Below, piece after piece: positions 17,890 through 25,709 of a stretch of DNA of 64,000 bases. The stretch's first letter is position 1. Each line of letters begins with the position of its first letter. The notes below the pieces were generated by a model. It was given only the letters and a program-made list of their open reading frames with translations, was not told the origin of the DNA and did not search any database. The DNA is taken from the NCBI GenBank assembly GCA_041161065.1, contig JBEAVE010000004.1, positions 1 to 64,000 of the forward strand. Direction: 5' to 3'. This stretch comes from DYRG01 sp041161065. Its GTDB lineage: Bacteria > Pseudomonadota > Gammaproteobacteria > Beggiatoales > Beggiatoaceae. The translations under genes and the position numbers were made by a program.

Positions 17890-18789
17890 TTAGCTGTGAT
17901 TTCCGCAATATTGGCGCGCGAAAGTGAGTAATTCGTCCATTGCACGCAAGCGAAATTTTTGTTTTTGATGCACAAAAGAAAACGGGCGTTCTAAAGGGGG
18001 ATCAAGCGGGATAGAATAAAGTGTGCCGAGTTGTAATTCTTTTTGCAGCGTTGCCCGCGATAAAATGCTCACGCCCATGCCTGATTCGACCGCGCCTTTA
18101 ATCGCTTCGGGGCTGCCTAACTCCATGACAATATTGAGATCGCCGTGCGGAATGTCGGCTTGATGCAAATATTCGCCGATCACTTCTCGCGTGCCCGACC
18201 CTTCCTCGCGCGAAATGAAGGGCTCGGTGAAAAAATCGTGCACGGACACTTTCTTTTGTTTGGCGAAACGGTGTTCGGGCGACACCACCGCAACTAATTG
18301 ATCCATACGGCATAATTCAACCGATAAACTTTTATTATTGACCGGTGCTTCGACCACGCCCAAATCGATAATGTTGTCCTCGACCATCGCCACAATGCCG
18401 TCGGTGTTTGAGACTTTTAAGCGAATGCGCACATCGGGATATTTTCGTTTGAAATCACCCAGTAACGCGGGCAACATATATTCGGCAATCGTCGTGCTCG
18501 CCCCCAACACCAACACGCCACTCACATCACCGGTTAATTCCTTGACCGCGTTTTCCATTTCGGCATAATGACCAAAAATTTCTTCCGCAAATTCAAAGAC
18601 TTTTTGACCCACTGTTGTTAAACTAATGCGATTGTGAGTGCGATCAAACAGGCGGGTGTTGAAATACTCCTCAAGTTGGCGAACTTGAAACGTAACAGCG
18701 GGTTGCGTCATGTGCAGGGCATCGGCAGCCTTCGTGAAACTCAGCAAACGGGCGACGGTGTGAAAAACTTGTAACCGACGATCAGCCAT
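17890..18789 (-). CDS. LysR-type transcriptional regulator
   Basis: The 299-residue regulator has the standard N-terminal winged helix-turn-helix (LQVFHTVARLLSFTKAADALHMTQPAVTFQVRQLEEYFNTRLFDR in family terms, residues 5-50), then a periplasmic-binding-like effector domain from about residue 90 (LVLGASTTIAEYMLP, FISREEGSGTRE, GMGVSILSR). The GSGTRE loop is common in CysB/CbbR/YeiE-like regulators that sense small anions or intermediates, but the effector here is unknown. AGGAGG lies about eight bases before ATG 18789. It is separated from norB by a terminator, so control of norCB by this protein is not implied by position alone. Confidence 0.88.
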   Translation of the reverse strand: MADRRLQVFHTVARLLSFTKAADALHMTQPAVTFQVRQLEEYFNTRLFDRTHNRISLTTVGQKVFEFAEEIFGHYAEMENAVKELTGDVSGVLVLGASTTIAEYMLPALLGDFKRKYPDVRIRLKVSNTDGIVAMVEDNIIDLGVVEAPVNNKSLSVELCRMDQLVAVVSPEHRFAKQKKVSVHDFFTEPFISREEGSGTREVIGEYLHQADIPHGDLNIVMELGSPEAIKGAVESGMGVSILSRATLQKELQLGTLYSIPLDPPLERPFSFVHQKQKFRLRAMDELLTFARQYCGNHS

Positions 18790-18966
18790 AAAATTATTGC
18801 CTCCTGAATACTTTTATTGTTGTGGGCGGGCGTATATCTTAAAAATCTAATATATCATACCACATTCTAAAATTTCTGAAATCCTCTATTAGTTTTATTT
18901 ATGAATACGCGCTGAAATAGTGCACCCGATTGCCCTAAAAAAGAACTTTTCTTTTGTGGTTTTAGA

Positions 18967-19000
18967 AATAAAAAAAACACGGCGTTTGAAACCGTGTTTT
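18967..19000 (-). terminator. Intrinsic terminator of norCB
   Basis: AAAACACGG (18974-18982) and CCGTGTTTT (18992-19000) form a perfect 9-base-pair stem around a 9-base loop. On the minus strand the stem is followed by TTTTTTATTTC, so it ends the norCB transcript just after the norB stop. Confidence 0.85.
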
Positions 19001-19024
19001 CTTTTGTTTTAGGAAAGGCAATTA

Positions 19025-20404
19025 TTACGCGACTTTTGCTTCATCTCCTCCCACGAAGAAACTCCACAAATACACCACTAAACCGATTAAGAAAACTAAG
19101 CCCGTGATTTCACGCAACCAATAAAATAATGCAATCTTATCTTGAACAACCATGAAAGCTAATGGGGTTTCAGTGGCGCGTTGTAAATAGACTTGCAAAA
19201 TACCCGCGCCGGTGAGAAATAAAGTAATGAAAACCATCGACACCGTCATCAACCAAAATCCCCACATTTCAACAGTTTGCGATTTCTGACTGTTTGCAGC
19301 AGCTCGTCCGCGTAACATTGGCATCGCATAAGAAATAATCGTTAAAACAATCATTACATACGCGCCATAAAACGCCATGTGTCCATGTGCGGCGGTGATT
19401 TGTGTGCCGTGCGTGTAGTAATTAACGGGAGCTAAGGTATGGAGAAATCCCCACACACCCGCGCCTAGAAATGCCATTACCGCCGTTCCTAATGCCCATA
19501 AAACCGCTGCTTTGTTAGGATGTTCGCGGCGACGTTTGTTCACCATATTAAATGCAAATATCGTCATCATGAAGAAAGGAATGGGCTCCATCGCAGAAAA
19601 CACCGATCCTAACCATTGCCAATATTCAGGTGTTCCAATCCAGAAATAATGGTGACCTGTGCCGATAATACCCGTAATTAACGTCATGGCAATAATCACA
19701 TATAACCATTTTTCAATGACTTCACGGTCGACACCGGTGGTTTTGATCAATACAAACGCTAAAATCGCGCCCAAAATCAATTCCCACACACCTTCCACCC
19801 ACAAATGCACCACCCACCACCAGAAATATTTGTCGAGAATTAAATTTTCTGGGTTGTAAAATGAGAACAAAAAGAACACCGCTAAACCCACTAAACCCGT
19901 TAATAATACAGTGGTCACAACGGTTTTTCTTCCCGCCAAAATGGTCATGCCGATGTTATAAATAAAACCTAATGCTACCACCACAATTCCTAACTTTGTA
20001 ATGGTCGGTTGTTCTAAAAATTCCCGCCCCATTGTGGGTAAGATGGCGTTGCCGGTTAATTCGGCTAACCGCGCGTAAGGCAATAATAAATAACCTAAAA
20101 TCGTTAATGCCCCTGCGACTAAGAAAACCCAAAATAACACCAACGCCAACATAGGACTGTGTAATTCGCGTTCGGATTCTTCGGGCACTAAATAATAGGA
20201 CGCGCCCATAAATCCAAATAACAACCACACAATGAGCAAATTGGTATGAACCATTCGAGCAATATTGAAAGGAATATAGGGGAACAAAAAGTCACCTATT
20301 ACATATTGCAAGCCCATGACTAAACCGAATAAAATCTGACCCGCAAATAAACCGAGCGCGGCGATAAAATAAGGTTTAGCAACGCTTTGTGAAGAAAACT
20401 GCAT
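19025..20404 (-). CDS. norB: Nitric oxide reductase catalytic subunit (cytochrome b)
   Basis: NorB reduces two NO to N2O at a haem b3/non-haem iron centre in the inner membrane. The start is set at 20404 (MQFSSQ), preceded by AGGAGG; the longer frame from 20446 would overlap norC. The 459-residue protein has about 12 transmembrane helices. It carries the low-spin haem His in RMVHTNLLIVW, the FeB ligands in HLWVEGVWELI (His plus the conserved Glu) and TGHHYFW, and the haem ligands in AAHGHMAFYG. These are the motifs of cNOR; with norC directly upstream it is a cytochrome c-dependent enzyme, not quinol-dependent qNOR. norQ and norD accessory genes are not adjacent. Confidence 0.96.
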   Translation of the reverse strand: MQFSSQSVAKPYFIAALGLFAGQILFGLVMGLQYVIGDFLFPYIPFNIARMVHTNLLIVWLLFGFMGASYYLVPEESERELHSPMLALVLFWVFLVAGALTILGYLLLPYARLAELTGNAILPTMGREFLEQPTITKLGIVVVALGFIYNIGMTILAGRKTVVTTVLLTGLVGLAVFFLFSFYNPENLILDKYFWWWVVHLWVEGVWELILGAILAFVLIKTTGVDREVIEKWLYVIIAMTLITGIIGTGHHYFWIGTPEYWQWLGSVFSAMEPIPFFMMTIFAFNMVNKRRREHPNKAAVLWALGTAVMAFLGAGVWGFLHTLAPVNYYTHGTQITAAHGHMAFYGAYVMIVLTIISYAMPMLRGRAAANSQKSQTVEMWGFWLMTVSMVFITLFLTGAGILQVYLQRATETPLAFMVVQDKIALFYWLREITGLVFLIGLVVYLWSFFVGGDEAKVA

Positions 20405-20421
20405 TGTCAATCCTCCTGAGT

Positions 20422-20853
20422 TTAACCTTGAATATTGGGGGGCCAATTAGATGTATTGACTTCGGAAGTCCATTTGAGAAACTCCGCTAAATCATCTAAT
20501 TGCTGATCGGTGAAATTGAATTGCGGCATACTGCGGCGACCCGGAATGCCCATCGGGGGACGGCTTTTAATGAAACCGATAATGGCTTCTTTGCTGCCGT
20601 AGCGTTTGAACACATTACCCAATTCGGGCGCAAAGTACGCGCCTTCACCCAATAACGTGTGACAACCGATGCAATTGTTGGTTTCCCATAAGCCTTTGCC
20701 ACGAACCACTTTGTCGGTAATATTTTCCCGATGATCCCGTTTTGACAATCCCTGCGTGGTGTGAAATGTCAGCGAAAAAAATAACAGCAGAAAAAACACC
20801 GATCCGCCGTAATAAATGTTTCGCGCCATCGTTTTGGTAAATACTTCACTCAT
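20422..20853 (-). CDS. norC: Nitric oxide reductase cytochrome c subunit
   Basis: The 143-residue subunit has an N-terminal membrane anchor (residues 15-31) and one c-type haem motif, CIGCH, within ETNNCIGCHTLLGEGAYFAPEL, which is characteristic of NorC. A likely Met axial ligand lies in RRSMPQFNFT. It passes electrons from periplasmic donors to NorB. ATG 20853 is preceded by GGGAG. norB follows after 17 bases. A perfect FNR/DNR-type palindrome lies about 80 bases upstream, which fits induction under low oxygen or NO. Confidence 0.96.
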   Translation of the reverse strand: MSEVFTKTMARNIYYGGSVFFLLLFFSLTFHTTQGLSKRDHRENITDKVVRGKGLWETNNCIGCHTLLGEGAYFAPELGNVFKRYGSKEAIIGFIKSRPPMGIPGRRSMPQFNFTDQQLDDLAEFLKWTSEVNTSNWPPNIQG

Positions 20854-20931
20854 CTAAGAAGCTCCCTATAAAATTTAACAATAACGTCAGCGTATTGTTG
20901 TTTATTTGGCGCGGGGTTTCTTTGATATGTA

Positions 20932-20945
20932 TCAAGCGGGTTTTC
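20932..20945 (-). promoter_or_regulatory. FNR/DNR-type binding site upstream of norCB
   Basis: The 14-base sequence TTGAT-ACAT-ATCAA (read on the minus strand) matches the FNR/DNR/NNR consensus TTGAT-N4-ATCAA without mismatch. Its centre is about 85 bases before the norC start, leaving room for an activator site near -41.5 and a leader of about 45 bases. A matching -10 hexamer is not obvious. Which CRP/FNR family protein binds cannot be told from this window. Confidence 0.75.
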
Positions 20946-21008
20946 TGGGCGATAACAAATACCCAAATAAAAAGAGAGAAATGTTTATTTCATTTATATT
21001 TTTAATTA

Positions 21009-21836
21009 TTACGAGGAGAGAAACAACCGATTAGGTAATGCTTGACCGCGCCCGGGTTGATAACCGCGCTGCAAAGTTTGCCATGCGTAGGCTTGGGCGG
21101 ATTGGGTGGCGGTCAAAATATCTTCGCCGCGCGCCAGTTTTGCAGCAATCGCCGACGCTAACGTGCAGCCCGACCCGTGATAACTGCCCGCCAATCGGGG
21201 CCAATGTGTCCGCGACAACACCCGTCCTTCGCCATATAAAACATTAATGACTTCAGGGGTATGTTCGTGCGTGCCAGTAATTAACGCATATTTACAGCCT
21301 TGATTCAAAAGGAGTTTTGCGGTGTGATCCAAATCTTTGCCGCTGTCGGTCAATAAACGGGCTTCCTGACTATTGGGGGTGAGCAAGGTGGTTAAAGGTA
21401 ATAATAATTCTTTTATCGCTTGTCTAACATCTTGATTAGTAAGATTTTGTCCGCCGCCTGCCGCTAAAACGGGATCAAGCACAACGGGAATGCTCGGATA
21501 ACGGCTGATGAGGTGTTTCACGGTTTCGATGATGTCGACGCTGCCCAATAAACCGATTTTAAAGGCGGCGACGGGAACATCTGCCAACACGGTGTCGGCT
21601 TGTTCGCGCACCCATTCTGCGGATAATGGCTCTATTTTCAAGACGTTGCGGGTATCTTGAATCGTTAAAGTTGTCAAAACGGGCAGGGCATGACAACCAT
21701 TTGCCGCCAACGCTTCGATATCTGCCTGCAAACCCGCGCCCCCTGTCGGATCGTGCCCCGCAAACACCAGCACACAGGGCAACGGTTGGGGTTCAGTAAA
21801 AACGGTGTAAATCGTATGTTTTTGTCGGGTTTCCAT
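21009..21836 (-). CDS. thiD: Hydroxymethylpyrimidine/phosphomethylpyrimidine kinase
   Basis: ThiD phosphorylates HMP and HMP-P in the pyrimidine branch of thiamine synthesis. The 275-residue ribokinase-fold protein has VFAGHDPTGGAGLQADIEA near the start, the VLDPVLAAGGG block, LTPNSQEARLL, and the anion-hole/catalytic region SYHGSGCTLASAIAA with the Cys typical of ThiD. No thi-box riboswitch consensus is visible in the 144 bases upstream, and no other thiamine genes are adjacent. It is divergent from soxXA. Confidence 0.94.
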   Translation of the reverse strand: METRQKHTIYTVFTEPQPLPCVLVFAGHDPTGGAGLQADIEALAANGCHALPVLTTLTIQDTRNVLKIEPLSAEWVREQADTVLADVPVAAFKIGLLGSVDIIETVKHLISRYPSIPVVLDPVLAAGGGQNLTNQDVRQAIKELLLPLTTLLTPNSQEARLLTDSGKDLDHTAKLLLNQGCKYALITGTHEHTPEVINVLYGEGRVLSRTHWPRLAGSYHGSGCTLASAIAAKLARGEDILTATQSAQAYAWQTLQRGYQPGRGQALPNRLFLSS

Positions 21837-22022
21837 AAATGCTTATAAGTTGTTTAATTTTTCTTTCTAAAAAACCGTCGAAGCGTACCTGATTGCGTTG
21901 TAAATCACAATAACACTTACTTTTTAGTGGAAATAAAGTAAAGGGGAAAAGGTCGCTTTTAGATAAGAAATAACTGTGTTATGCTAACAATGTTTCAAAA
22001 CAAAAACCAAAGGAGACTTACC

Positions 22023-23228
22023 ATGATCTTAAGTAAAATCAAACCATTGGCGGCAATTTTATTTGTGTCGAGCAATGTTTGGGCGGCGCATTTGAATGAG
22101 CAAGTGCCGTTAGAAACCAAAGCCCCCGCTTTTGTCGAACCTTGGCAGCGTTATAGCGGATGGGCGCAAGACGACTGGGAAGAATTTGCAACGCTCGCCG
22201 CCCCTTTGTTGCAAGCCATTTCGCCCGCTCAAAAAGTCGGGGAAATTCACGGCGATCCCCAAAAAGGCAAAAAACTCATCGAAGATCGCTCGCGCGGCGG
22301 CGGGTGTTATGCTTGCCACATCATGCCCAATGCCAATTTGCCCGGAAATGTCGGTCCCGATTTGTCGACCATTGGAAATTGGGATCGAACCGACGAATAT
22401 TTGTACAACCGAATTTACGATCCGCGCATCGTCAATCCAACAACTGTTATGCCGCCTTGGGGTGCACATAAGATTTTTAATGAACAAGAAATCTACGACA
22501 TGGTGGCTTATTTGAAAACCTTGAAAGAATCTGTGCCTTTCAAAAATGTCACCGATGATCCCGAGAAACGCCCTGTTCCTGTTGAGGAACGACCTAATCT
22601 TGATCCCTTAGAAAATCCCGCAATGTTTGCGACTGAAGAGGGAGAACGCCTTTATGCACAAATGTGTAGCAATTGCCATCAATCCCCGCAATTGTTTCAA
22701 AGTTGGGCGGTAACTATGCCTAAATACAGCACGGCAATGAATAAAATGATTGGAGTTGAGGAATTCGTGACTCGTCACGCGAGAGCAACTCGTCAAATAA
22801 ACCTTCCCATGCAAAGCAATCAAAACTTAGCGTTATCGACATTTCTCCGGTTTATTTCAAATGGAAAACCGCTTCAAGTGGATATTTCTGATCCAGAAAC
22901 CCAATCGGCGTTAGTTCGAGGAGAGAAACTCGCGCAAACAAAAATCGGACAACTTAATTTTGCGTGCACCGATTGTCATCAAATTGCGTCGAACCGTTGG
23001 ATTCGCGGGCAATATTTGGCGGACATGAAAAGTATGATCGATCATTTTCCACTTTATCGAACGAGTCGCGGCGAATTGTGGGATATTCGCAAACGTTTTC
23101 AATGGTGTAACGTTGCGATTCGCGCCAACGAATTGCCGCCCGATGCCAAAGAATACGGCGATTTGGAGCTTTATTTGACCCAATACAATCGCGGCGCACC
23201 CATGAACGTGCCGGGCATTCGCCACTAA
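22023..23228 (+). CDS. soxXA: Fused SoxX-SoxA c-type cytochrome (thiosulfate oxidation)
   Basis: SoxXA joins thiosulfate to the SoxY carrier in the periplasm. Here both subunits are in one 401-residue chain. The start at 22023 follows AGGAG; an in-frame ATG at 21981 lacks one. After a signal peptide ending VWAA, residues about 60-175 are SoxX-like: haem motif CYACH (95-99), GNVGPDLS, and a Met ligand in PTTVMPPWG (Met143). Residues about 195-401 are SoxA-like: CSNCH (215-219), CTDCH (315-319), then RWIRGQ, FPLYR, and RFQWCN with Cys362 in the place of the persulfide haem-ligand cysteine, followed by ANELPPDAKEYGDLELYL. This gives three haem motifs, the di-haem type of SoxA. soxYZ, soxB and soxCD are not adjacent. 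Confidence 0.9.
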   Translation: MILSKIKPLAAILFVSSNVWAAHLNEQVPLETKAPAFVEPWQRYSGWAQDDWEEFATLAAPLLQAISPAQKVGEIHGDPQKGKKLIEDRSRGGGCYACHIMPNANLPGNVGPDLSTIGNWDRTDEYLYNRIYDPRIVNPTTVMPPWGAHKIFNEQEIYDMVAYLKTLKESVPFKNVTDDPEKRPVPVEERPNLDPLENPAMFATEEGERLYAQMCSNCHQSPQLFQSWAVTMPKYSTAMNKMIGVEEFVTRHARATRQINLPMQSNQNLALSTFLRFISNGKPLQVDISDPETQSALVRGEKLAQTKIGQLNFACTDCHQIASNRWIRGQYLADMKSMIDHFPLYRTSRGELWDIRKRFQWCNVAIRANELPPDAKEYGDLELYLTQYNRGAPMNVPGIRH

Positions 23229-23238
23229 AATACAATCC

Positions 23239-23280
23239 AATAAAACAGGGTTCAACCGCGATGTTGGGCTCTGTTTTATT
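23239..23280 (+). terminator. Terminator downstream of soxXA
   Basis: AATAAAACAG (23239-23248) pairs perfectly with CTGTTTTATT (23271-23280), and the stem extends inward through GGTTCAAC/GTTGGGCT with G.U pairs. It begins 10 bases after the soxXA stop; the T-tract is inside the 3' arm. Confidence 0.65.
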
Positions 23281-23364
23281 GCTCAAAAATAATTTAATAT
23301 CGTGTGCGGCAATCTAGCCTTTTTGCACTCACTTTTTGGAGCAAAACCCATGCAATCAAATTAT

Positions 23365-23447
23365 CGGTAGTGGTATAACTAATGAGTGATGGTCTTTATA
23401 TTTCAATTAGTTAGCTCAATATTTCACCCGACTTTACACCACTACCG
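23365..23447. repeat. Long-range inverted repeat in the soxXA-receiver gap
   Basis: CGGTAGTGGT (23365-23374) recurs in perfect inversion as ACCACTACCG (23438-23447), with a second inner pair, TAACTAA and TTAGTTA, nested between. The whole can fold into an elongated hairpin of about 83 bases. It resembles, but does not clearly match, the GGTAGTGAT-ended repeats at 26480 and 61138. Confidence 0.45.
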
Positions 23448-23563
23448 TCTACCGCTTCAAATTGGGGGACTTCCACATTAATACCTGCCAGTTGTACAGT
23501 GCCCATTAATGCGCCGATTGATTTGCATTTTTCAAAGCAAGTTGAAACCTTTGCGACTGACAT
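23411..23563 (-). CDS. Possible 50-residue hypothetical ORF
   Basis: The gap of about 520 bases between soxXA and the receiver gene holds a minus-strand ORF starting ATG at 23563 and ending TAA at 23411. The peptide (MSVAKVSTCFEKCKSIGALM... GINVEVPQFEAVDG...) has balanced, protein-like composition and two Cys spaced by three residues, but I do not recognise it. No ribosome-binding sequence precedes the ATG. It overlaps the right arm of the inverted repeat at 23438-23447. The plus-strand ORF over the same area (23509-23712) looks less protein-like. It may be a decayed gene. Confidence 0.25.
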   Translation of the reverse strand: MSVAKVSTCFEKCKSIGALMGTVQLAGINVEVPQFEAVDGSGVKSGEILS

Positions 23564-23749
23564 TGAGTGGAAATAAAACGGACGGCGGGCTTTTAATCCT
23601 TAAACAGCGAGGGGCATCGATATTTGCAAAGAAATCGGTCGATGTTGTTTATGTCAGTCAAAATTATGGCATAATTAAAGCAGTCGATTGGCAAATACTT
23701 TGCCTAACTTAAAAAATTTTAACTGTTTATGTTTGAAGGAGAATGTTCC

Positions 23750-24109
23750 ATGCCCAAGATTTTGCTTGTCGAAGACAATGAAATGAACCGCGATATGTTA
23801 TCTCGCCGTCTACAACGCAAGGGCTATGAAATTTTAATCGCTGTCGACGGGGGACAAGGCGTGGAAATGGCGCACGCTAATAAACCGGATTTGATTTTAA
23901 TGGACATGAGTTTGCCCGTCAAAGATGGTTGGACGGCGACCAAAGAATTAAAGCAACACGATGATACCAAACACATTCCGGTCATTGCTTTGACGGCGCA
24001 CGCGATGGCAGGGGATCGTGAACAAGCCCTCGAAGCGGGTTGCGATGATTACGATACCAAACCCATTGAATTGCCTCGTTTGCTCGAAAAAATCGAAAAA
24101 CTGCTCTAA
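23750..24109 (+). CDS. Single-domain response regulator (receiver only)
   Basis: The protein has 119 residues from ATG 23750, chosen because AAGGAG precedes it by about nine bases. It is a stand-alone REC domain: acidic pair in VEDNEMNR, phosphoacceptor Asp52 in LILMDMSLP, Thr in ALTAHAM, Lys in DTKPIELP. It resembles the DivK/CheY-like receivers that act as phosphorylation relays with hybrid kinases. There is no output domain and no kinase next to it; cca begins six bases downstream. The partner kinase is unknown, although several hybrid kinases lie elsewhere in the window. Confidence 0.9.
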   Translation: MPKILLVEDNEMNRDMLSRRLQRKGYEILIAVDGGQGVEMAHANKPDLILMDMSLPVKDGWTATKELKQHDDTKHIPVIALTAHAMAGDREQALEAGCDDYDTKPIELPRLLEKIEKLL

Positions 24110-24115
24110 AAACCC

Positions 24116-25204
24116 TTGAAAGTTTATTTAGTGGGCGGGGCAGTGCGCGATAAGTGTTTGAATTTACCCGTTAAAGAGCGTGATTGGGTCGTCACGGGTG
24201 CAACGCCCGACGATATGCTAAAACAGGGATTTCGGCAGGTTGGAAAGGATTTTCCGGTTTTTTTACACCCCGACACCCACGAAGAATACGCGCTCGCCCG
24301 CACCGAACGCAAAATTGCCGCCGGATACAAAGGATTTGAAACCTCTTTTGATTCGGCGGTTTCTCTCGAGGAAGATTTGCAACGCCGCGATTTGACCATT
24401 AACGCCATCGCAGAAACCCCCAACGGCGCATTTGTCGACCCTTTCAACGGATTGCAAGACCTCAAATATAAAATCCTCCGCCACGTTTCTCCCGCCTTTG
24501 TCGAAGACCCCGTCCGCATTTTAAGAATCGCCCGTTTCTCCGCGCGTTTCTTTTCGTTAGGATTTCATATTGCACCAGAAACCTATCTTTTAATGCAACA
24601 AATGGTTGAAAATGGCGAAGTCGACGCATTAGTCCCCGAAAGAATTTGGAAAGAAGTTTCTCGCGCTTTAACAGAGCAACACCCCGCCGAATTTTTTAAA
24701 GTTTTAAATCATTGCCAAGCCTTATCACGCTTATTCCCTGAATTTATTGACTATTTTGAAAACGCGCTCAACGCTTTAAATCAAGCAGTTCAAATAACCC
24801 AGAACCCTTCTTTACGATGGGCTGCTCTTTGTCATGATCTAACTTTTGCTCAATTTACCGCTTTACACCAACGCTTGCATTTACCTAAAGAATTTATCGA
24901 ATTACCCCAGTTAATTATTCAATACGCAGAAACCTGTCGACAAACCTCAACCATTGAGGAAAAGTTGAAACTGTTAGAAAAATTAGATGCCTTTCGCCGT
25001 CCCGATCGTTTTGAGGATTTTTTAACGGTTTGTCAGATATTAACTATCGATATTTCAACCTTAAAACAAACATTGCAACTTGCTCAACAAATCGACGTGC
25101 AATTAATCATTAGAAAAGGCTTTCAAGGTTCAGCGATTAAAAATGCTTTATTCGACGCGCGCGTTGCTCACATTAAAAGTAATGGGCATATATTTTGCTG
25201 TTAG
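24116..25204 (+). CDS. cca: CCA-adding tRNA nucleotidyltransferase
   Basis: The enzyme adds or repairs the 3' CCA of tRNA. TTG at 24116 is the start: the conserved N-terminus KVYLVGGAVRDKCL begins directly after it, and no ATG or GTG lies closer. The class II polymerase-beta nucleotidyltransferase core shows GGAVRD, the metal-binding segment ERDWVVTG, the RRDLTINAIA motif and the DPVRILRIARF block. At 362 residues it is shorter than E. coli Cca (about 412), and the HD-like region is reduced to WAALCHDLTF, so phosphohydrolase activity is doubtful. It sits six bases after the receiver gene. Composition falls from GC-richer in the first third to AT-rich after that. Confidence 0.92.
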   Translation: MKVYLVGGAVRDKCLNLPVKERDWVVTGATPDDMLKQGFRQVGKDFPVFLHPDTHEEYALARTERKIAAGYKGFETSFDSAVSLEEDLQRRDLTINAIAETPNGAFVDPFNGLQDLKYKILRHVSPAFVEDPVRILRIARFSARFFSLGFHIAPETYLLMQQMVENGEVDALVPERIWKEVSRALTEQHPAEFFKVLNHCQALSRLFPEFIDYFENALNALNQAVQITQNPSLRWAALCHDLTFAQFTALHQRLHLPKEFIELPQLIIQYAETCRQTSTIEEKLKLLEKLDAFRRPDRFEDFLTVCQILTIDISTLKQTLQLAQQIDVQLIIRKGFQGSAIKNALFDARVAHIKSNGHIFCC

Positions 25205-25240
25205 TGTAATTCAACATTTCAAAAGTAAAGGGCACACACC

Positions 25241-25708
25241 ATGAACAAACCAGAGCATTGGGATATAAGTTATGACTTAGGAATTATTGCAATTGATGAA
25301 CAACATCAAGAGTTAATTGCAATCGCCGAAGACCTTTCTAAAAAAGCCACTTCAAATGAAACAACGTTTGAAGAAGTTAAAATGCGTTTCGATGCGTTAT
25401 TGGGTTATACTAAGTACCATTTAGGCATGGAAGAATATGTAATGCAACAAAGCAACTTTAGAGGTTATGACGAACATAAAGCGGAGCATGATAAGTTTGT
25501 TCATGATATTCAATCTCTCCGATTACAACTCAAACAACATAATGTTTCTATTGCAGAAACTGCCGCGCAACTTTTGCAAGTTTGGTTAATTAAACATATT
25601 CAAGTTATCGATAAAACCTTTGTTAATTTTTTGTTAGAAAAATACCCAAATGCGCAAGCTAATGATTTATTACAACACGCTTACGATGATCTCGTATTGA
25701 ATTCTTAA
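25241..25708 (+). CDS. Bacteriohemerythrin
   Basis: This is a 155-residue O2-binding di-iron four-helix protein. All seven canonical ligands are visible: His22 (DEQH), His60 and Glu64 (YHLGMEE), His79 and His83 (DEHKAEH), His119 and Asp124 (KHIQVIDK). Stand-alone bacteriohemerythrins are thought to store, transport or sense oxygen, often in microaerobic bacteria. This fits the Sox/Nor content of the window. The ORF begins 36 bases after cca and its stop is one base before truA, so it is probably part of that transcript. Confidence 0.93.
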   Translation: MNKPEHWDISYDLGIIAIDEQHQELIAIAEDLSKKATSNETTFEEVKMRFDALLGYTKYHLGMEEYVMQQSNFRGYDEHKAEHDKFVHDIQSLRLQLKQHNVSIAETAAQLLQVWLIKHIQVIDKTFVNFLLEKYPNAQANDLLQHAYDDLVLNS

Positions 25709-25709
25709 T

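Noticed and set aside
21837..21980. Possible thiamine (TPP) riboswitch upstream of thiD
   Set aside because: Neither strand shows the CUGAGA-type thi-box core.
21925..23580. Shared string AGTGGAAATAAA near 21925 and 23571 flanking soxXA
   Set aside because: Twelve AT-rich bases with no extension or target duplication; likely chance rather than an element bracketing soxXA.
23509..23712. 67-residue plus-strand ORF in the soxXA-receiver gap
   Set aside because: No ribosome site, odd residue composition, and it runs across a region better explained by the inverted repeat and the minus-strand ORF.
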